A stretch of 64,000 nucleotides of DNA from Roseobacter insulae (GCF_019375555.1 NZ_JAHXDN010000004.1:62001-126000), one strand, 5' to 3'. Shown: positions 8,064 to 16,934, counted from the first letter of the stretch. The notes: generated by a model not told the origin, from the sequence alone. Made by a program: numbers and translations.

Positions 8064-10283
8064 TTGCGCGCATCCGAAAACGATAAGACCACTCACCCGG
8101 TACTGACCTTATGGATCATCGCCGGGTGGGTCGGCTACTGCCTTCTGCCATGGTACATGCTGGAAGACGGATTGCTGTCGTTTGAGTGGCTGGTGGATGG
8201 CTATCCGTTCGACGAAGACTATGCGCCCGCCCTCTTCCTGATCGGCCAGGGTGAAAAACTGTGGCTCGCACCGCTGCTTTTGGCACTGGCGCTGCCGCTT
8301 CTTGCGCTGCGTCGCACGAAATCGGACCCGTGGTACGCGCGCCTGCTGATCCTGTCCGGCGCGATGGGCTTTGCCTGGTTGATTGCACAGGGTTTTGGCA
8401 TTGGAATCCGTGGCTACAACTTTGACTGGCTCAGCGCGTTACTTGGCGATCTGGGCGACCGACAGTTCGGCATGGGCTACGGTGCTATGATCACGGCATC
8501 GGCGTTTCTGTTCCTGCTGACGCAGGGCATTGCCGCCCGCGGTGCCATCAATGGCGATGTTTTTGTTGTCGGCGCAATTGGCGGGGTGATCGCCATTGTC
8601 ACCACCTTCGTGTTCTTTCCCATCGCCAAGATGCTGTTTGCCGCCTTTGTTACAGAGGACGGCGCCTATTCCCTGTCCGTCTTCGCCGCCAAGTTCTTTG
8701 ATGATCGCCTTTGGGGGCTGGGGTGCCTTGCGGGTGCCAGATGTGGGGCCGCGTGGAATTCACTCTTTCTCGCCCTTCTTGTCGGGTTCATCACAACCGT
8801 TCTGGGCCTGTGTTTCGCGCTGGTCGTGACGCGTTCGGGCTTTCGCTACAAACGCGCGATCCGGGCGCTCACGGTGCTGCCGATTATCACGCCGCCCTTT
8901 GTGATCGGGCTGGCGCTGATCCTGCTTTTCGGATTGTCCGGGACAGTCACCGTCTTTTTCGCTGATGTCTTTGGCACGCAACCGACGCGCTGGCTCTACG
9001 GGATGCCCGGCGTGCTGATCGCGCAGACACTGGCCTTCACCCCCATCGCCTTTCTTGTCCTCATCGGCGTGGTCGAGGGTGTGTCGCCGTCAATGGAGGA
9101 GGCCGCGCAGACATTGCGCGCCAACCGGTGGCAGACGTTTCGCACGGTTTCCCTGCCGCTGATGCGGCCGGGTCTGGCAAATGCCTTCCTGCTGGGCTTC
9201 ATCGAAAGCATGGCCGACTTTGGCAACCCGCTTGTCCTGGGCGGAAATTTCGATGTCCTCTCGACCGAGATTTTCTTTGCTATCGTCGGCGCGCAATACG
9301 ATCAGGGTCGCGCGGCGGTTCTGGCCATGGTTCTGTTGTTTTTCACGCTTTCCGCGTTCTATGCACAACGCGCCTGGCTGGGGAAAAAGAGCTACACGAC
9401 GGTGTCAGGAAAGGGAGATGCAGGCGTGCATCCGTTGATGCCGACGGGCCTTGCTGCGCCTGTCATGTGCGTGGCTCTGGGGTGGGCTTTGTTCACAGCT
9501 GTCGTTTACGGCATGATCATCTACGGCAGCGTGGTCGAGCTGTGGGGCGTGAACAACTCACTGACCTTCAAGCATTATATCACCGCCTTTTCGGTGCGTT
9601 TTGAAGCCGAGGGCATCCGCTGGACGGGCGCGGCATGGGATAGTTTCTGGACGACGATCACCATTGCAGCCATCGCCGCACCGCTGACCGCCGCTGTGGG
9701 TTTGGTAACGGCTTACCTGCTCACACGGCAAAGCTTTGCCGGCAAGAACGCCTTTGAATTCGGCACCATGCTCAGCTTTGCCATTCCGGGCACAGTGATC
9801 GGAGTAAGCTATATTCTCGCGTTCAATGTGCCGCCGATCGAGATCACGGGAACCGGCGTTATTCTGGTGGTCAGCTTCATCTTCAGGAATATGCCCGTCG
9901 GCGTGCGCGCGGGAATTGCCAGTATGAGTCAGCTCGACAAATCGCTTGACGAGTCGTCTCTGACGCTGGGGGCGAATTCGTGGCAGACCTTCCGCCGCGT
10001 GATCCTGCCACTGCTGAGGCCCGCGATCCTCGCCGCCCTAGTTTACAGCTTTGTGCGCGCAATGACCGCGATTTCAGCCGTCATTTTCCTCGTATCAGCT
10101 GAATATGACATGGCGACCAGCTACATCATCGGGCGTGTCGAAAACAACGACTACGGGCTCGCAATTGCCTATTCCACGACGTTGATCTTTGTGATGCTGT
10201 CCGCCGTGGGCATTCTACAGTTCCTCGTTGGCCGGGTGCAGATCGGTCGGCGAACCAATTTCGGCGCAGGGAGGTCGACATGA
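8064..10283 (+). CDS. AfuB/FbpB-like ABC transporter permease, two fused permease domains
   Basis: 739-aa membrane protein with two binding-protein-dependent permease domains in one chain. EAA-type coupling loops are visible at SMEEAAQTLRANRWQTF (about 343-359) and SLDESSLTLGANSWQTF (about 632-648), each followed by the usual PLLRP-type segment. An extra N-terminal membrane region of ~200 residues precedes the first domain. TTG at 8064, three bases after the binding-protein stop, is the best start since the next in-frame ATG (8156) would cut the first helix. Its stop overlaps the ATPase start (ATGA). It forms the whole pore for the AfuA-type importer. Confidence 0.88.
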   Translation: MRASENDKTTHPVLTLWIIAGWVGYCLLPWYMLEDGLLSFEWLVDGYPFDEDYAPALFLIGQGEKLWLAPLLLALALPLLALRRTKSDPWYARLLILSGAMGFAWLIAQGFGIGIRGYNFDWLSALLGDLGDRQFGMGYGAMITASAFLFLLTQGIAARGAINGDVFVVGAIGGVIAIVTTFVFFPIAKMLFAAFVTEDGAYSLSVFAAKFFDDRLWGLGCLAGARCGAAWNSLFLALLVGFITTVLGLCFALVVTRSGFRYKRAIRALTVLPIITPPFVIGLALILLFGLSGTVTVFFADVFGTQPTRWLYGMPGVLIAQTLAFTPIAFLVLIGVVEGVSPSMEEAAQTLRANRWQTFRTVSLPLMRPGLANAFLLGFIESMADFGNPLVLGGNFDVLSTEIFFAIVGAQYDQGRAAVLAMVLLFFTLSAFYAQRAWLGKKSYTTVSGKGDAGVHPLMPTGLAAPVMCVALGWALFTAVVYGMIIYGSVVELWGVNNSLTFKHYITAFSVRFEAEGIRWTGAAWDSFWTTITIAAIAAPLTAAVGLVTAYLLTRQSFAGKNAFEFGTMLSFAIPGTVIGVSYILAFNVPPIEITGTGVILVVSFIFRNMPVGVRAGIASMSQLDKSLDESSLTLGANSWQTFRRVILPLLRPAILAALVYSFVRAMTAISAVIFLVSAEYDMATSYIIGRVENNDYGLAIAYSTTLIFVMLSAVGILQFLVGRVQIGRRTNFGAGRST

Positions 10284-11356
10284 GCGACATGACAATTGCC
10301 AGCAAAGCCGCGCCAGTACGGTTCGAGAATGTCTCCAAGGTTTTTGGCAAGGATGTTATTGCCGTGGATAACATCAACCTGAATGTGGATGCCGGCAAAC
10401 TGGTCACCCTGCTCGGGCCGTCCGGTTGCGGTAAAACGACAACCCTTCGCATGATCGCGGGGCTGGAGATGGCCAGTTCCGGGCGTATCCTCATCGGTGA
10501 CCGCGATGTCACGAAACTGCCTGCCACGGATCGTGACGTTTCCATGGTTTTCCAGTCTTACGCGCTTTTCCCTCATATGAGCGTTCTGGAAAATGTCAGG
10601 TATGGGCTGACGTTTTCCGGCTTCGGCAAGGAAGAGGCGCGGGCACGCGCGCTTAAAGGGCTGGAACTGGTGGGACTGAAAGGATTTGATGGCCGCCTGC
10701 CGTCGGAGCTGTCCGGCGGCCAGCAACAGCGTGTCGCGGTGGCGCGTGCCCTGGTTCTGGAACCGCAGGTGCTCCTGTTCGACGAACCTTTGTCAAATCT
10801 CGATGCAAAGCTGCGGCGCCAGGTGCGCGAAGACATCCGCGCAATCCAGCAGGATCTCGGGCTGACCGTCGTCTATGTGACCCACGACCAGGAAGAAGCG
10901 CTTGCCGTATCGGACGAGATTGTGGTCATGCGAAACGCCGCCATCGCCCAGATCGGCACGCCGCGACAGCTTTACGACGCCCCCAACGACCGGTTCGTGG
11001 CGGACTTCATCGGTGAAGCCAACCTGATCGGGTGCCAGATCGTGGCGGTGGACGGAGACGTGGCCACCATTGAAATCGAAAACTACCGCCATGATCTGCC
11101 CGCGCGCGGCCTTGGACCAGGTTCAGCGACGCTGGCTGTGCGGCCCTCGCGTATCGTCATCGGTGGAGAGACGGGCGTAAAAGCAAGCGTTGCCAAGGCA
11201 ACCTATGTCGGCGTGCGCATGGAGTACACGCTGACCGGAGACTTCGGGCAGGTTTTTGCAGTGCAGGATAATGTCGACACGCCTTTCGAGGTCGGGAGCG
11301 AGTTGCGGATGACCTTTGCCGGGAAGGGGCCGGTGCTGCTCCCCGACGAAGGTTAA
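10280..11356 (+). CDS. AfuC/FbpC-like ABC transporter ATP-binding protein
   Basis: 358-aa ABC ATPase with Walker A GPSGCGKTT (46-54), signature LSGGQQQRVAVARAL, Walker B VLLFDEPLSNLD and a C-terminal TOBE-type regulatory domain of about 110 residues. The CUT1/FbpC-type architecture and length fit the partner of the fused permease encoded just upstream (4-nt overlap). The stop codon directly abuts the ATG of the histidine-phosphatase gene. Confident on function as the motor of this importer. Substrate inferred from the binding protein. Confidence 0.9.
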   Translation: MSDMTIASKAAPVRFENVSKVFGKDVIAVDNINLNVDAGKLVTLLGPSGCGKTTTLRMIAGLEMASSGRILIGDRDVTKLPATDRDVSMVFQSYALFPHMSVLENVRYGLTFSGFGKEEARARALKGLELVGLKGFDGRLPSELSGGQQQRVAVARALVLEPQVLLFDEPLSNLDAKLRRQVREDIRAIQQDLGLTVVYVTHDQEEALAVSDEIVVMRNAAIAQIGTPRQLYDAPNDRFVADFIGEANLIGCQIVAVDGDVATIEIENYRHDLPARGLGPGSATLAVRPSRIVIGGETGVKASVAKATYVGVRMEYTLTGDFGQVFAVQDNVDTPFEVGSELRMTFAGKGPVLLPDEG

Positions 11357-11923
11357 ATGGCCTCGTTGATCTTCGTATCGCACCCCGAAGTTGCAGTGGA
11401 TGCAGCCTGTCCGGTCACCCAGTGGGGCCTGAACGAGACCGGGCACGCACGGGCGCGGGCGTTCGCGCGCTCTGCTCTTCTGTCTGACGTTACTGCCATT
11501 TGGTCCAGTGAGGAACGTAAAGCTCGGGACACGGCAGAACACCTTGCAGCTTATCTTGACGTGCCCGTGCAGCAGGACGTTTGCCTGGGGGAGAATGACC
11601 GGACGGCCACGGGATTTCTGCCACCGGAGGTTTTCGAACGCGCGGCGGATGCGTTCTTTGCAAACCCGGAGACCTCGTTCAGGGGATGGGAGCGCGCAAC
11701 AGATGCGCAATCGCGGATCGTGACCGCCGTTCGATCCATCGTCGCGGGCCACGGGCGCGGTGATCTGGCAATCGTATCGCATGGCGCGGTTGGCACGCTT
11801 TTGTACTGCGCCCTGTCGCGTCTACCGATCAGCCGGGTACACGATCAGCCGGGCCAGGGACATTACTGGTCGGCTGACTTGGGTAATCTGGTGCCACGTC
11901 ATCCCTGGAGATCAATCGGTTAA
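11357..11923 (+). CDS. Histidine phosphatase-fold protein with altered RHG motif
   Basis: 188-aa protein of the histidine phosphatase (phosphoglycerate mutase-like) superfamily. The phospho-acceptor His is at residue 9 in the sequence VSHPEV, so the usual RHG/RHE arginine is replaced by Ser. The second catalytic His is in VSHGAVG (142) and the middle region IWSSEERKARDTAE fits the fold. The ATG directly abuts the ATPase stop, so it is the last gene of the importer operon and convergent with the inositol-monophosphatase gene. It may hydrolyse the imported phosphate ester. The missing Arg could mean altered or weak activity, but His-Pro-Glu variants occur in related small families. Confidence 0.75.
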   Translation: MASLIFVSHPEVAVDAACPVTQWGLNETGHARARAFARSALLSDVTAIWSSEERKARDTAEHLAAYLDVPVQQDVCLGENDRTATGFLPPEVFERAADAFFANPETSFRGWERATDAQSRIVTAVRSIVAGHGRGDLAIVSHGAVGTLLYCALSRLPISRVHDQPGQGHYWSADLGNLVPRHPWRSIG

Positions 11924-11925
11924 GC

Positions 11926-12732
11926 TCAGGCCTTCCACGCCGATACTGCAATTTTCTTCAGGGTGTCGAAAACCTCCGGCGTTCCCGTGATCACACGCCC
12001 GCCGTTGCGGATCATCTCGTCGGCGTCCTGCTTTTCGACGATCCCGCCCGCTTCTTCGATCAGCAATTGGCCGGCAAGGCAGTCCCACGCGTTCATGTGT
12101 TCCTCGACATAGCCCAGAAGCCGCCCGGCTGCGACATAGGCAATCGACAGCGCCCCGCTGGCATTGCGATGAAACATGGCACCATGGTCGAGAAGTGCTT
12201 GCACGACCGGCACGACATTTCGAGCGTCAATTCGGTTTGAATACCCTACGGCGACGGTTCCACTATCCAGACCAACCCCTGTTTTCACATGGATGGGAGC
12301 ACCGTTCAGCATGGCGCCACCGCCGCGAATTGCCGCGAAAGTCTCATGTGTAATCGGGTCGTGGATCACGCCGACCTGCGTTTTGCCGTCGGCCACGCCG
12401 GCCAGAACGATTGTCCAGTTCGGGATGCCGTTAACAAAGTTTGTCGTGCCGTCTATGGGGTCGATAACCCAGTCGAACCCGCTTTGGCCCTGCGTTGCGG
12501 CATGCTCCTCACCGAAGATACCATCGCGCGGCCAGCTTTCGGAAATATGATCCCGGATCAGCAATTCCACATTGCGATCCGCGTCGCTGACCCAATCCTG
12601 AGCGCCCTTCTGATCAACGTTAAGCTCTTGCCTGTTTTCGAAATAGCCGCGCGCCTTTCGGCCAGCCAATTGACAGAGATCGATCGCAAAAGCGGATTTT
12701 TCTTCCAGGTTCATTGGGTGAGATTGAGCCAA
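11926..12732 (-). CDS. Inositol monophosphatase family phosphatase
   Basis: 268-aa Mg-dependent phosphatase of the IMPase/SuhB/HisN family. All metal and catalytic motifs are present: GEE (74-76), DPIDGTTNF (91-99) and AWDCLAGQLL starting at about 215. Predicted cytosolic. It ends two bases from the stop of the histidine-phosphatase gene on the other strand, so the two phosphatase genes converge. Substrates of the family include inositol phosphates, histidinol phosphate and PAP. Here the neighbouring organophosphate importer makes a sugar- or inositol-phosphate substrate plausible. Start ATG 12732. A second ATG six codons on is also possible. Confidence 0.88.
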   Translation of the reverse strand: MAQSHPMNLEEKSAFAIDLCQLAGRKARGYFENRQELNVDQKGAQDWVSDADRNVELLIRDHISESWPRDGIFGEEHAATQGQSGFDWVIDPIDGTTNFVNGIPNWTIVLAGVADGKTQVGVIHDPITHETFAAIRGGGAMLNGAPIHVKTGVGLDSGTVAVGYSNRIDARNVVPVVQALLDHGAMFHRNASGALSIAYVAAGRLLGYVEEHMNAWDCLAGQLLIEEAGGIVEKQDADEMIRNGGRVITGTPEVFDTLKKIAVSAWKA

Positions 12733-13015
12733 GTGACCGCAGAATGCAATGCAGCCATCCTACCCCGAAGTCAGACCCTCTGGTCCGAAATCAGCCAGGG
12801 GTCGAGAGCCTGGACAGTAGCGGCCACGGTCACTGCGGCCCACTTGGGTGGCGATGTCTTTGGCGCCCATATTCAGCGCGATGCAAGCGCCAAAAGCGGT
12901 ACCTGTGCGGTCAGGAAACCGACCTAGTCGGCGGGCTATCATCTGAACTAGCCAGGGAGGTATGCACTGTTCACTCAAGCCGTGGTCGGTCTCCGATGTT
13001 CTGTTGCGGGAAGAT

Positions 13016-13795
13016 TTAGATGCTACACGCGTCGGCGAGCCGCAGTTTTTTGAGTGCTGGCAGAAAATTGTTCTGACGTGCGACCGCGCCGGTCGAAGCC
13101 AGCCCGATGCAGTATTTTGAGCAGTGCTTCGTCGGATGCAGATGCAGGCCCCGCAGAATTTTGTCAGCATGTCCGTTGCCGCGGGCGGATTTCGTTTCAA
13201 TGATGAACATGTCAGGCTCAACCGCACGCGCGACACCGTTTGCCTCGAACTGAAGACGGGTGTCGATGGTCATGCGCTCTCCGCCTTGCTTGGCGACCAG
13301 TGTGATGCGCAAGTACTTCATGGCGATCACGGGATGCAGCGTTTTGCCGAAACCTTCCGCGTAGATGTCGCGGTAGTTGGCTTCGATGAATGCGACCGCC
13401 CGATCGTTCAGCGGGTTTGTCTGATCATTGACCTTCAGCCGCTTCTTGACGGTTATCTTGCGCTTGTCCTTCAGCTTCACTTCGAGATAGCTGAAGCCGG
13501 CGTCCACATATTCGCGCACCCTGACCTTGCATCGTTTGCGGCGACCCTGGTGATGGTCGTAATAGCCGCGCAGTTCTGCGTCATCGTAATATCTGGTCGC
13601 ATAGGTGAAAGCGCGCTTGCCATCGATCTCCAGAACGTCGAAACGTTCAGAGAACTTCTCCAAGGCAGGTTTAAAAGTCGCGGCCGGAAGAATGTACTTG
13701 TTATCAAGACGTTCAAGCATGGCCGCTTTGCTGTTCAGCCCCTCTAGGCTGATCTTTTCAAAACCGGCGAGCGTTTGTGCGACATTGAGATCCAT
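13016..13795 (-). CDS. VTC-domain protein (polyphosphate polymerase-like)
   Basis: 259-aa protein of the VTC/CYTH-like tunnel family. Charged substrate-tunnel motifs are visible: ERLDNKY (28-34), the basic strand KRCKVRVREY (87-96), LEVKLKDKRKITVKKR (104-119) and the metal-type acidic strand FIIETKS (197-203). In eukaryotic VTC4 this domain makes polyphosphate from ATP. Bacterial single-domain homologues are usually found with a DUF4956 membrane protein, exactly as here (26-nt gap, same strand). A strong AGGAGG precedes the ATG. No membrane segment of its own. A role in polyphosphate synthesis is inferred from fold and neighbourhood. Confidence 0.85.
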   Translation of the reverse strand: MDLNVAQTLAGFEKISLEGLNSKAAMLERLDNKYILPAATFKPALEKFSERFDVLEIDGKRAFTYATRYYDDAELRGYYDHHQGRRKRCKVRVREYVDAGFSYLEVKLKDKRKITVKKRLKVNDQTNPLNDRAVAFIEANYRDIYAEGFGKTLHPVIAMKYLRITLVAKQGGERMTIDTRLQFEANGVARAVEPDMFIIETKSARGNGHADKILRGLHLHPTKHCSKYCIGLASTGAVARQNNFLPALKKLRLADACSI

Positions 13796-13821
13796 GTCAG
13801 CCTCCTGAGTTTTTTGGGGGG

Positions 13822-14397
13822 TTAAGCCTTGCGGAAGAACACGTTGATACGCGCCATGTCGTTGATGTAATCGAGCGCGGTGATTTGATAGGACATCACA
13901 TCGACACCCAAGCGGTTGGACAGGTCCTTGCGCATGGTTTCGGGGTCCGACAGGGCGTGCGGGTCGATCTTGTCGAGCGTGATCTTGACGCCATCGGCAG
14001 ACTGTAGAATGCGCGGATGATCAAGTGCCCACGCCCCCGCCAGAACCAGCGAGACAATCACGCCGACAAAGGCGATTTCCGTGCCTTGAATCGAGCAGAT
14101 GACAGCGATAGCGATCGCGCCAAAGAAATAGGTGATTTCGACTTTTGAAATCTGCTCTGATCGCAGGGTGAAAAGTGCGAGGATTGCAAACAGGCCAAAC
14201 CCGGCCGCCAGACTGAATTCCACGGAAGAAAGCACCGTGAGCACGCCAAAGGCGAAAACGTTGAAAAGCGACGCCGCCGTCACAAGTTCCTTGTCGCGAT
14301 AGCGGCTATAGTACAATCCGAAAACCAGCACCAACATGGCGACAATGTTGATGATGAATCGAATGAGCGTTTCGGGGGCGAGAACTTGTTCGAGCAT
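13822..14397 (-). CDS. DUF4956 family membrane protein, partner of VTC protein
   Basis: 191-aa integral membrane protein. I start at ATG 14397 (MLEQVLAPETL) because AAGGA lies at proper spacing and the longer frame adds a non-hydrophobic tail. About four to five hydrophobic helices fill residues 10-125, followed by a soluble C-terminal domain (KITLDKIDP...RINVFFRKA). DUF4956 proteins co-occur with VTC-domain proteins and are thought to form the membrane part of a bacterial polyphosphate synthesis/translocation unit. First gene of the two-gene operon, and the upstream region carries a Pho-box-like triple repeat. Confidence 0.85.
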   Translation of the reverse strand: MLEQVLAPETLIRFIINIVAMLVLVFGLYYSRYRDKELVTAASLFNVFAFGVLTVLSSVEFSLAAGFGLFAILALFTLRSEQISKVEITYFFGAIAIAVICSIQGTEIAFVGVIVSLVLAGAWALDHPRILQSADGVKITLDKIDPHALSDPETMRKDLSNRLGVDVMSYQITALDYINDMARINVFFRKA

Positions 14398-14490
14398 ATT
14401 TGTGATCCTTGACTGGCGCCTCGGAGCAGGCACCCTACGGATCAACTATTGCGCAGGACGCATGAACTCATCCTGTGCGGCTGATTACCC

Positions 14491-14523
14491 GCGTGTAACA
14501 GATTAATGAACGTTTTGTGACAA
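14491..14523 (-). promoter_or_regulatory. Pho-box-like triple 11-bp direct repeat upstream of DUF4956-VTC operon
   Basis: On the minus strand, reading toward the operon, three consecutive 11-bp units run TTGTCACAAAA, CGTTCATTAAT, CTGTTACACGC. Each starts with a relative of the PhoB half-site CTGTCAT, and the first two are followed by a 4-nt A/T spacer (AAAA, TAAT), the organisation of known Pho boxes. The site ends about 94 bp upstream of the DUF4956 start. Individual units match five to six of seven consensus bases, so binding is inferred. Confidence 0.5.
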
Positions 14524-14923
14524 CCCTTTTGCAACCGGAAGCGCCTATCCGGTCTGGCGGACCGTGGGGTCAAATGCGGTTGCTCAAGGTGACCGTTGTC
14601 CGCAGTCACAAATCCACTCGGATCATGGTCCCGTACGAAACCCCAAGCGGAAAAAAACGGTCAGTCGCTCTGCGTGCAAGGTTGTCCGCATTCACCGCGC
14701 CACGGCAATATGATCCAAACGCCCTCCGAGGAAGCGGTAACCCGCAGATCGATCACCGGTACGAGCCAATGAAAGCACCGCCAATCCGATGTAGCGCGCT
14801 CCGCAAGTTGGCCCGGCGGCGAGGATTGTGGTAACATCCGCCGAGTGCGGGACTGAGCTTTGTAAGACTTTAAGCATGTCCCGGTCACGGGATCTTTGCG
14901 CATCCTACGGCGAGGGCTCATTT
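14524..14923. other. Intergenic region without recognised gene
   Basis: About 400 bases between the Pho-box-like repeat and the next gene on the plus strand. Open frames here have no ribosome site or family resemblance. It must hold the promoter of the SH3-like protein gene, but no convincing -35/-10 pair was identified. Confidence 0.4.
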
Positions 14924-15610
14924 ATGGTCGCGACAGGGCTTCGCGCATTATCTTGTTCGGTCATCGGAGTGGCGACTGTCGGCGCAGGCGACCCATGCTT
15001 AGCGCAGACCAGCGACCCGGCGGTCGTAATGGCCGCGCCCGAAGACAATGGCCCGAGAAGACTGGAGGTGATGACCGACGGTCTTGTGTTGTATTCTGCG
15101 CCAGCAACCGACGCCGACACACGCACCGAATTTCCCCGAAGCGCTGTTCTTTCGAACCTGGGATGCGCCGCAGTTTCGGGCGAGGTCTGGTGCAAGGTTA
15201 TCCCCCTTCGCGGAGGTAACGAGGGCTATGTTCAGGCCGCGTATCTTCAGCCTGCCAAAGGTCCCGACGGCATCATCCCAACCGGAACCGACACCAGCAA
15301 ACAGCGGGCGCGGGCGAACGACTTCGATGCGACAAGCACGATTTCCTGTGCGCAGGAACAGGGTCAAGCCCTGGGACAATGTCGTGCCGCGATTGCGCGC
15401 AGCGGCGGCGGCGATGCGACCGTTTTTGTGACATTTCAAAACGGTTTTACGCGCCATCTGTTTTTTACGCACGGCCAATTCATGCGGGCCAACGCGACGA
15501 TGTCCGGCGTTGGCACGGATACGGATTGGCAGTTGATCGGCGACACCTACACGATCCGCGTCGATGACCAGCGATATGAAATGCCAAAGGCGTTCTTGTT
15601 GGGGAAATGA
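14924..15610 (+). CDS. Secreted SH3-like domain protein of unknown function
   Basis: 228-aa predicted periplasmic protein. The ATG at 14924 gives a signal peptide (MVATGLRALSC...LAQT), whereas the longer frame adds an unlikely hydrophilic leader. Residues ~40-110 look like a bacterial SH3_3 domain (VLYSAPATDADTRTEF, VWCKVIPLRGG, GYVQAAYL). The C-terminal ~90 residues begin with a possible disulfide-forming Cys pair and form a second, beta-rich domain of unknown function. It stands alone, convergent with the PQQ sugar dehydrogenase and separated from it by a strong terminator. Role in the envelope is only a guess. Confidence 0.75.
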   Translation: MVATGLRALSCSVIGVATVGAGDPCLAQTSDPAVVMAAPEDNGPRRLEVMTDGLVLYSAPATDADTRTEFPRSAVLSNLGCAAVSGEVWCKVIPLRGGNEGYVQAAYLQPAKGPDGIIPTGTDTSKQRARANDFDATSTISCAQEQGQALGQCRAAIARSGGGDATVFVTFQNGFTRHLFFTHGQFMRANATMSGVGTDTDWQLIGDTYTIRVDDQRYEMPKAFLLGK

Positions 15611-15626
15611 CGCGCATGTGCCCGGA

Positions 15627-15660
15627 AGACAGCGCCGTCCCCGGACGGCGCCGTCTGTTT
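15627..15660. terminator. Bidirectional terminator between convergent genes
   Basis: Long GC-rich inverted repeat (AGACAGCGCCGTCC / GGACGGCGCCGTCT) with almost no loop, followed by GTTT on the plus strand, in the 55-base gap between the SH3-like protein stop and the PQQ dehydrogenase stop. It should terminate transcripts from both sides. Confidence 0.8.
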
Positions 15661-15665
15661 GATGC

Positions 15666-16934
15666 TCAGGGCGTGATCTTGTGGATCATCCCTTCGTCAA
15701 TAGCCGCGTAGAGGCTGCCGTCCGGTCCCATGACCAGCGACCGGAAGCGCCCCGGCTCCATTGGCAGGGTCATCTCGGTCACGTCCACAACATCGGTGCC
15801 GTTGTCGGATAGCTGGATCACATCGATACGCTGGCCGAGCGGCGTGCCACCAAAGCCGATGCCCATGATGCCAACCACAAGGGCGCCCTCCCAGTCACCC
15901 CAGGCCGCGCCTTCGAGAAAGGCCGCCGATGACGTGCCTTGTGACCAGCCGTTGTTGTTCCAGATCGGTGGCATGGCGTCCGGGTAGGTTTCGAAATCGG
16001 TCATCGGCATATACGCCGCACGCTGGAAACGGTTCAGGCCCACCATCTGGTTTGGCGTGTAGCCGCAGTAGTTGTCAGGACAGTCGCCACGTCCAGCCAT
16101 GTTCGGGCGCGGGTCCCATCCGGCATTGCCGCCATTGCGCAGAACCGTGATCTCGTCCGAATGCCAGGGCCCGTGCTCTGCCGTGATCGCAGTGCCGGTC
16201 TGCGGGTGAAAGGCAATGCCCTGCACGTTCCGGTGACCATAGGTGTAGGTGCGTTTATCGAAGCCGACAGGCGGGGTGTTTTCATCCGCGGGCGCGCCGG
16301 TGGTGTCGATGCGCAGAACCTTGGAGCCCATCATCGTCGGGCTCTGCGGCACCACGCCGTTGTGGGTATCGCCTGTTGTCAGATAAAGATAACCGTCCGC
16401 CGGATTGAACCGGACACGACCGCCGTTATGTGCGCCGGGGCCGCCGAACGGGTGGTCGGAGGCCTTCATTTTGTAGGGCACATCTTCGACGATATCGGTC
16501 CGGTCAGAGACGTTCGAGAAATCATCGCTGACCACAAAGCGCATCAGGCGATTGGTGTGCGGTGTCACCATGTTTGAGGTCGAATAGACATAGATGCGCC
16601 GGTTGTCGTCAAAGTCCGGATCAACCGCGACGCCCATCATACCGGCCTGGCCCTCGCAGAAGAGATCGTCGGCATTGGACCCATAGCCTTCAACCCCGCC
16701 CATGCCCAGAATGGCCATCGTATCACCCGATGGCAAGAGAACCGAAAGGCCCTTGCATTTTTCAGTGTAGAACATCGTTCCGTCGTCCAGGAACGCCATG
16801 TCCCATGGATTTTCAAGGTCTTCCAGCACGACTGTATGCGAAAGACTGGTCGTGTTTTGCGCGATTGCCGGGGCTGCGCCGAAAATCGTGCCAACAGCAA
16901 ACATAAGCGCCCAAGAGCGTTGCAAAGTAGCCAT
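15666..16934 (-). CDS. PQQ-dependent sugar dehydrogenase (soluble GDH-B / aldose dehydrogenase-like)
   Basis: 422-aa periplasmic protein with a signal peptide (MATLQRSWALMF...AIAQN). It folds as the six-bladed GSDH beta-propeller. Diagnostic strings include ENPWDMAFLDDG, GMMGVAVDPDF, the catalytic-site region GAHNGGRVRFNP, YGHRNVQGIAFHP and TAEHGPWHSDEI, which hold PQQ and Ca in the family. It oxidises an aldose to a lactone and passes electrons to a cytochrome. A c-type cytochrome gene sits just upstream in the same direction. GGGAGG precedes the ATG. The natural sugar is unknown, and some relatives are non-PQQ propellers. Confidence 0.85.
   Translation of the reverse strand: MATLQRSWALMFAVGTIFGAAPAIAQNTTSLSHTVVLEDLENPWDMAFLDDGTMFYTEKCKGLSVLLPSGDTMAILGMGGVEGYGSNADDLFCEGQAGMMGVAVDPDFDDNRRIYVYSTSNMVTPHTNRLMRFVVSDDFSNVSDRTDIVEDVPYKMKASDHPFGGPGAHNGGRVRFNPADGYLYLTTGDTHNGVVPQSPTMMGSKVLRIDTTGAPADENTPPVGFDKRTYTYGHRNVQGIAFHPQTGTAITAEHGPWHSDEITVLRNGGNAGWDPRPNMAGRGDCPDNYCGYTPNQMVGLNRFQRAAYMPMTDFETYPDAMPPIWNNNGWSQGTSSAAFLEGAAWGDWEGALVVGIMGIGFGGTPLGQRIDVIQLSDNGTDVVDVTEMTLPMEPGRFRSLVMGPDGSLYAAIDEGMIHKITP

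Noticed and set aside
7035-11356. Iron(III) ABC transporter
   Set aside because: The historical label for this family, but the SSGE and VWWGGTGDPH motifs and the phosphatase-family and Na/Pi neighbours favour a phosphate-ester ligand. Kept as an alternative only.
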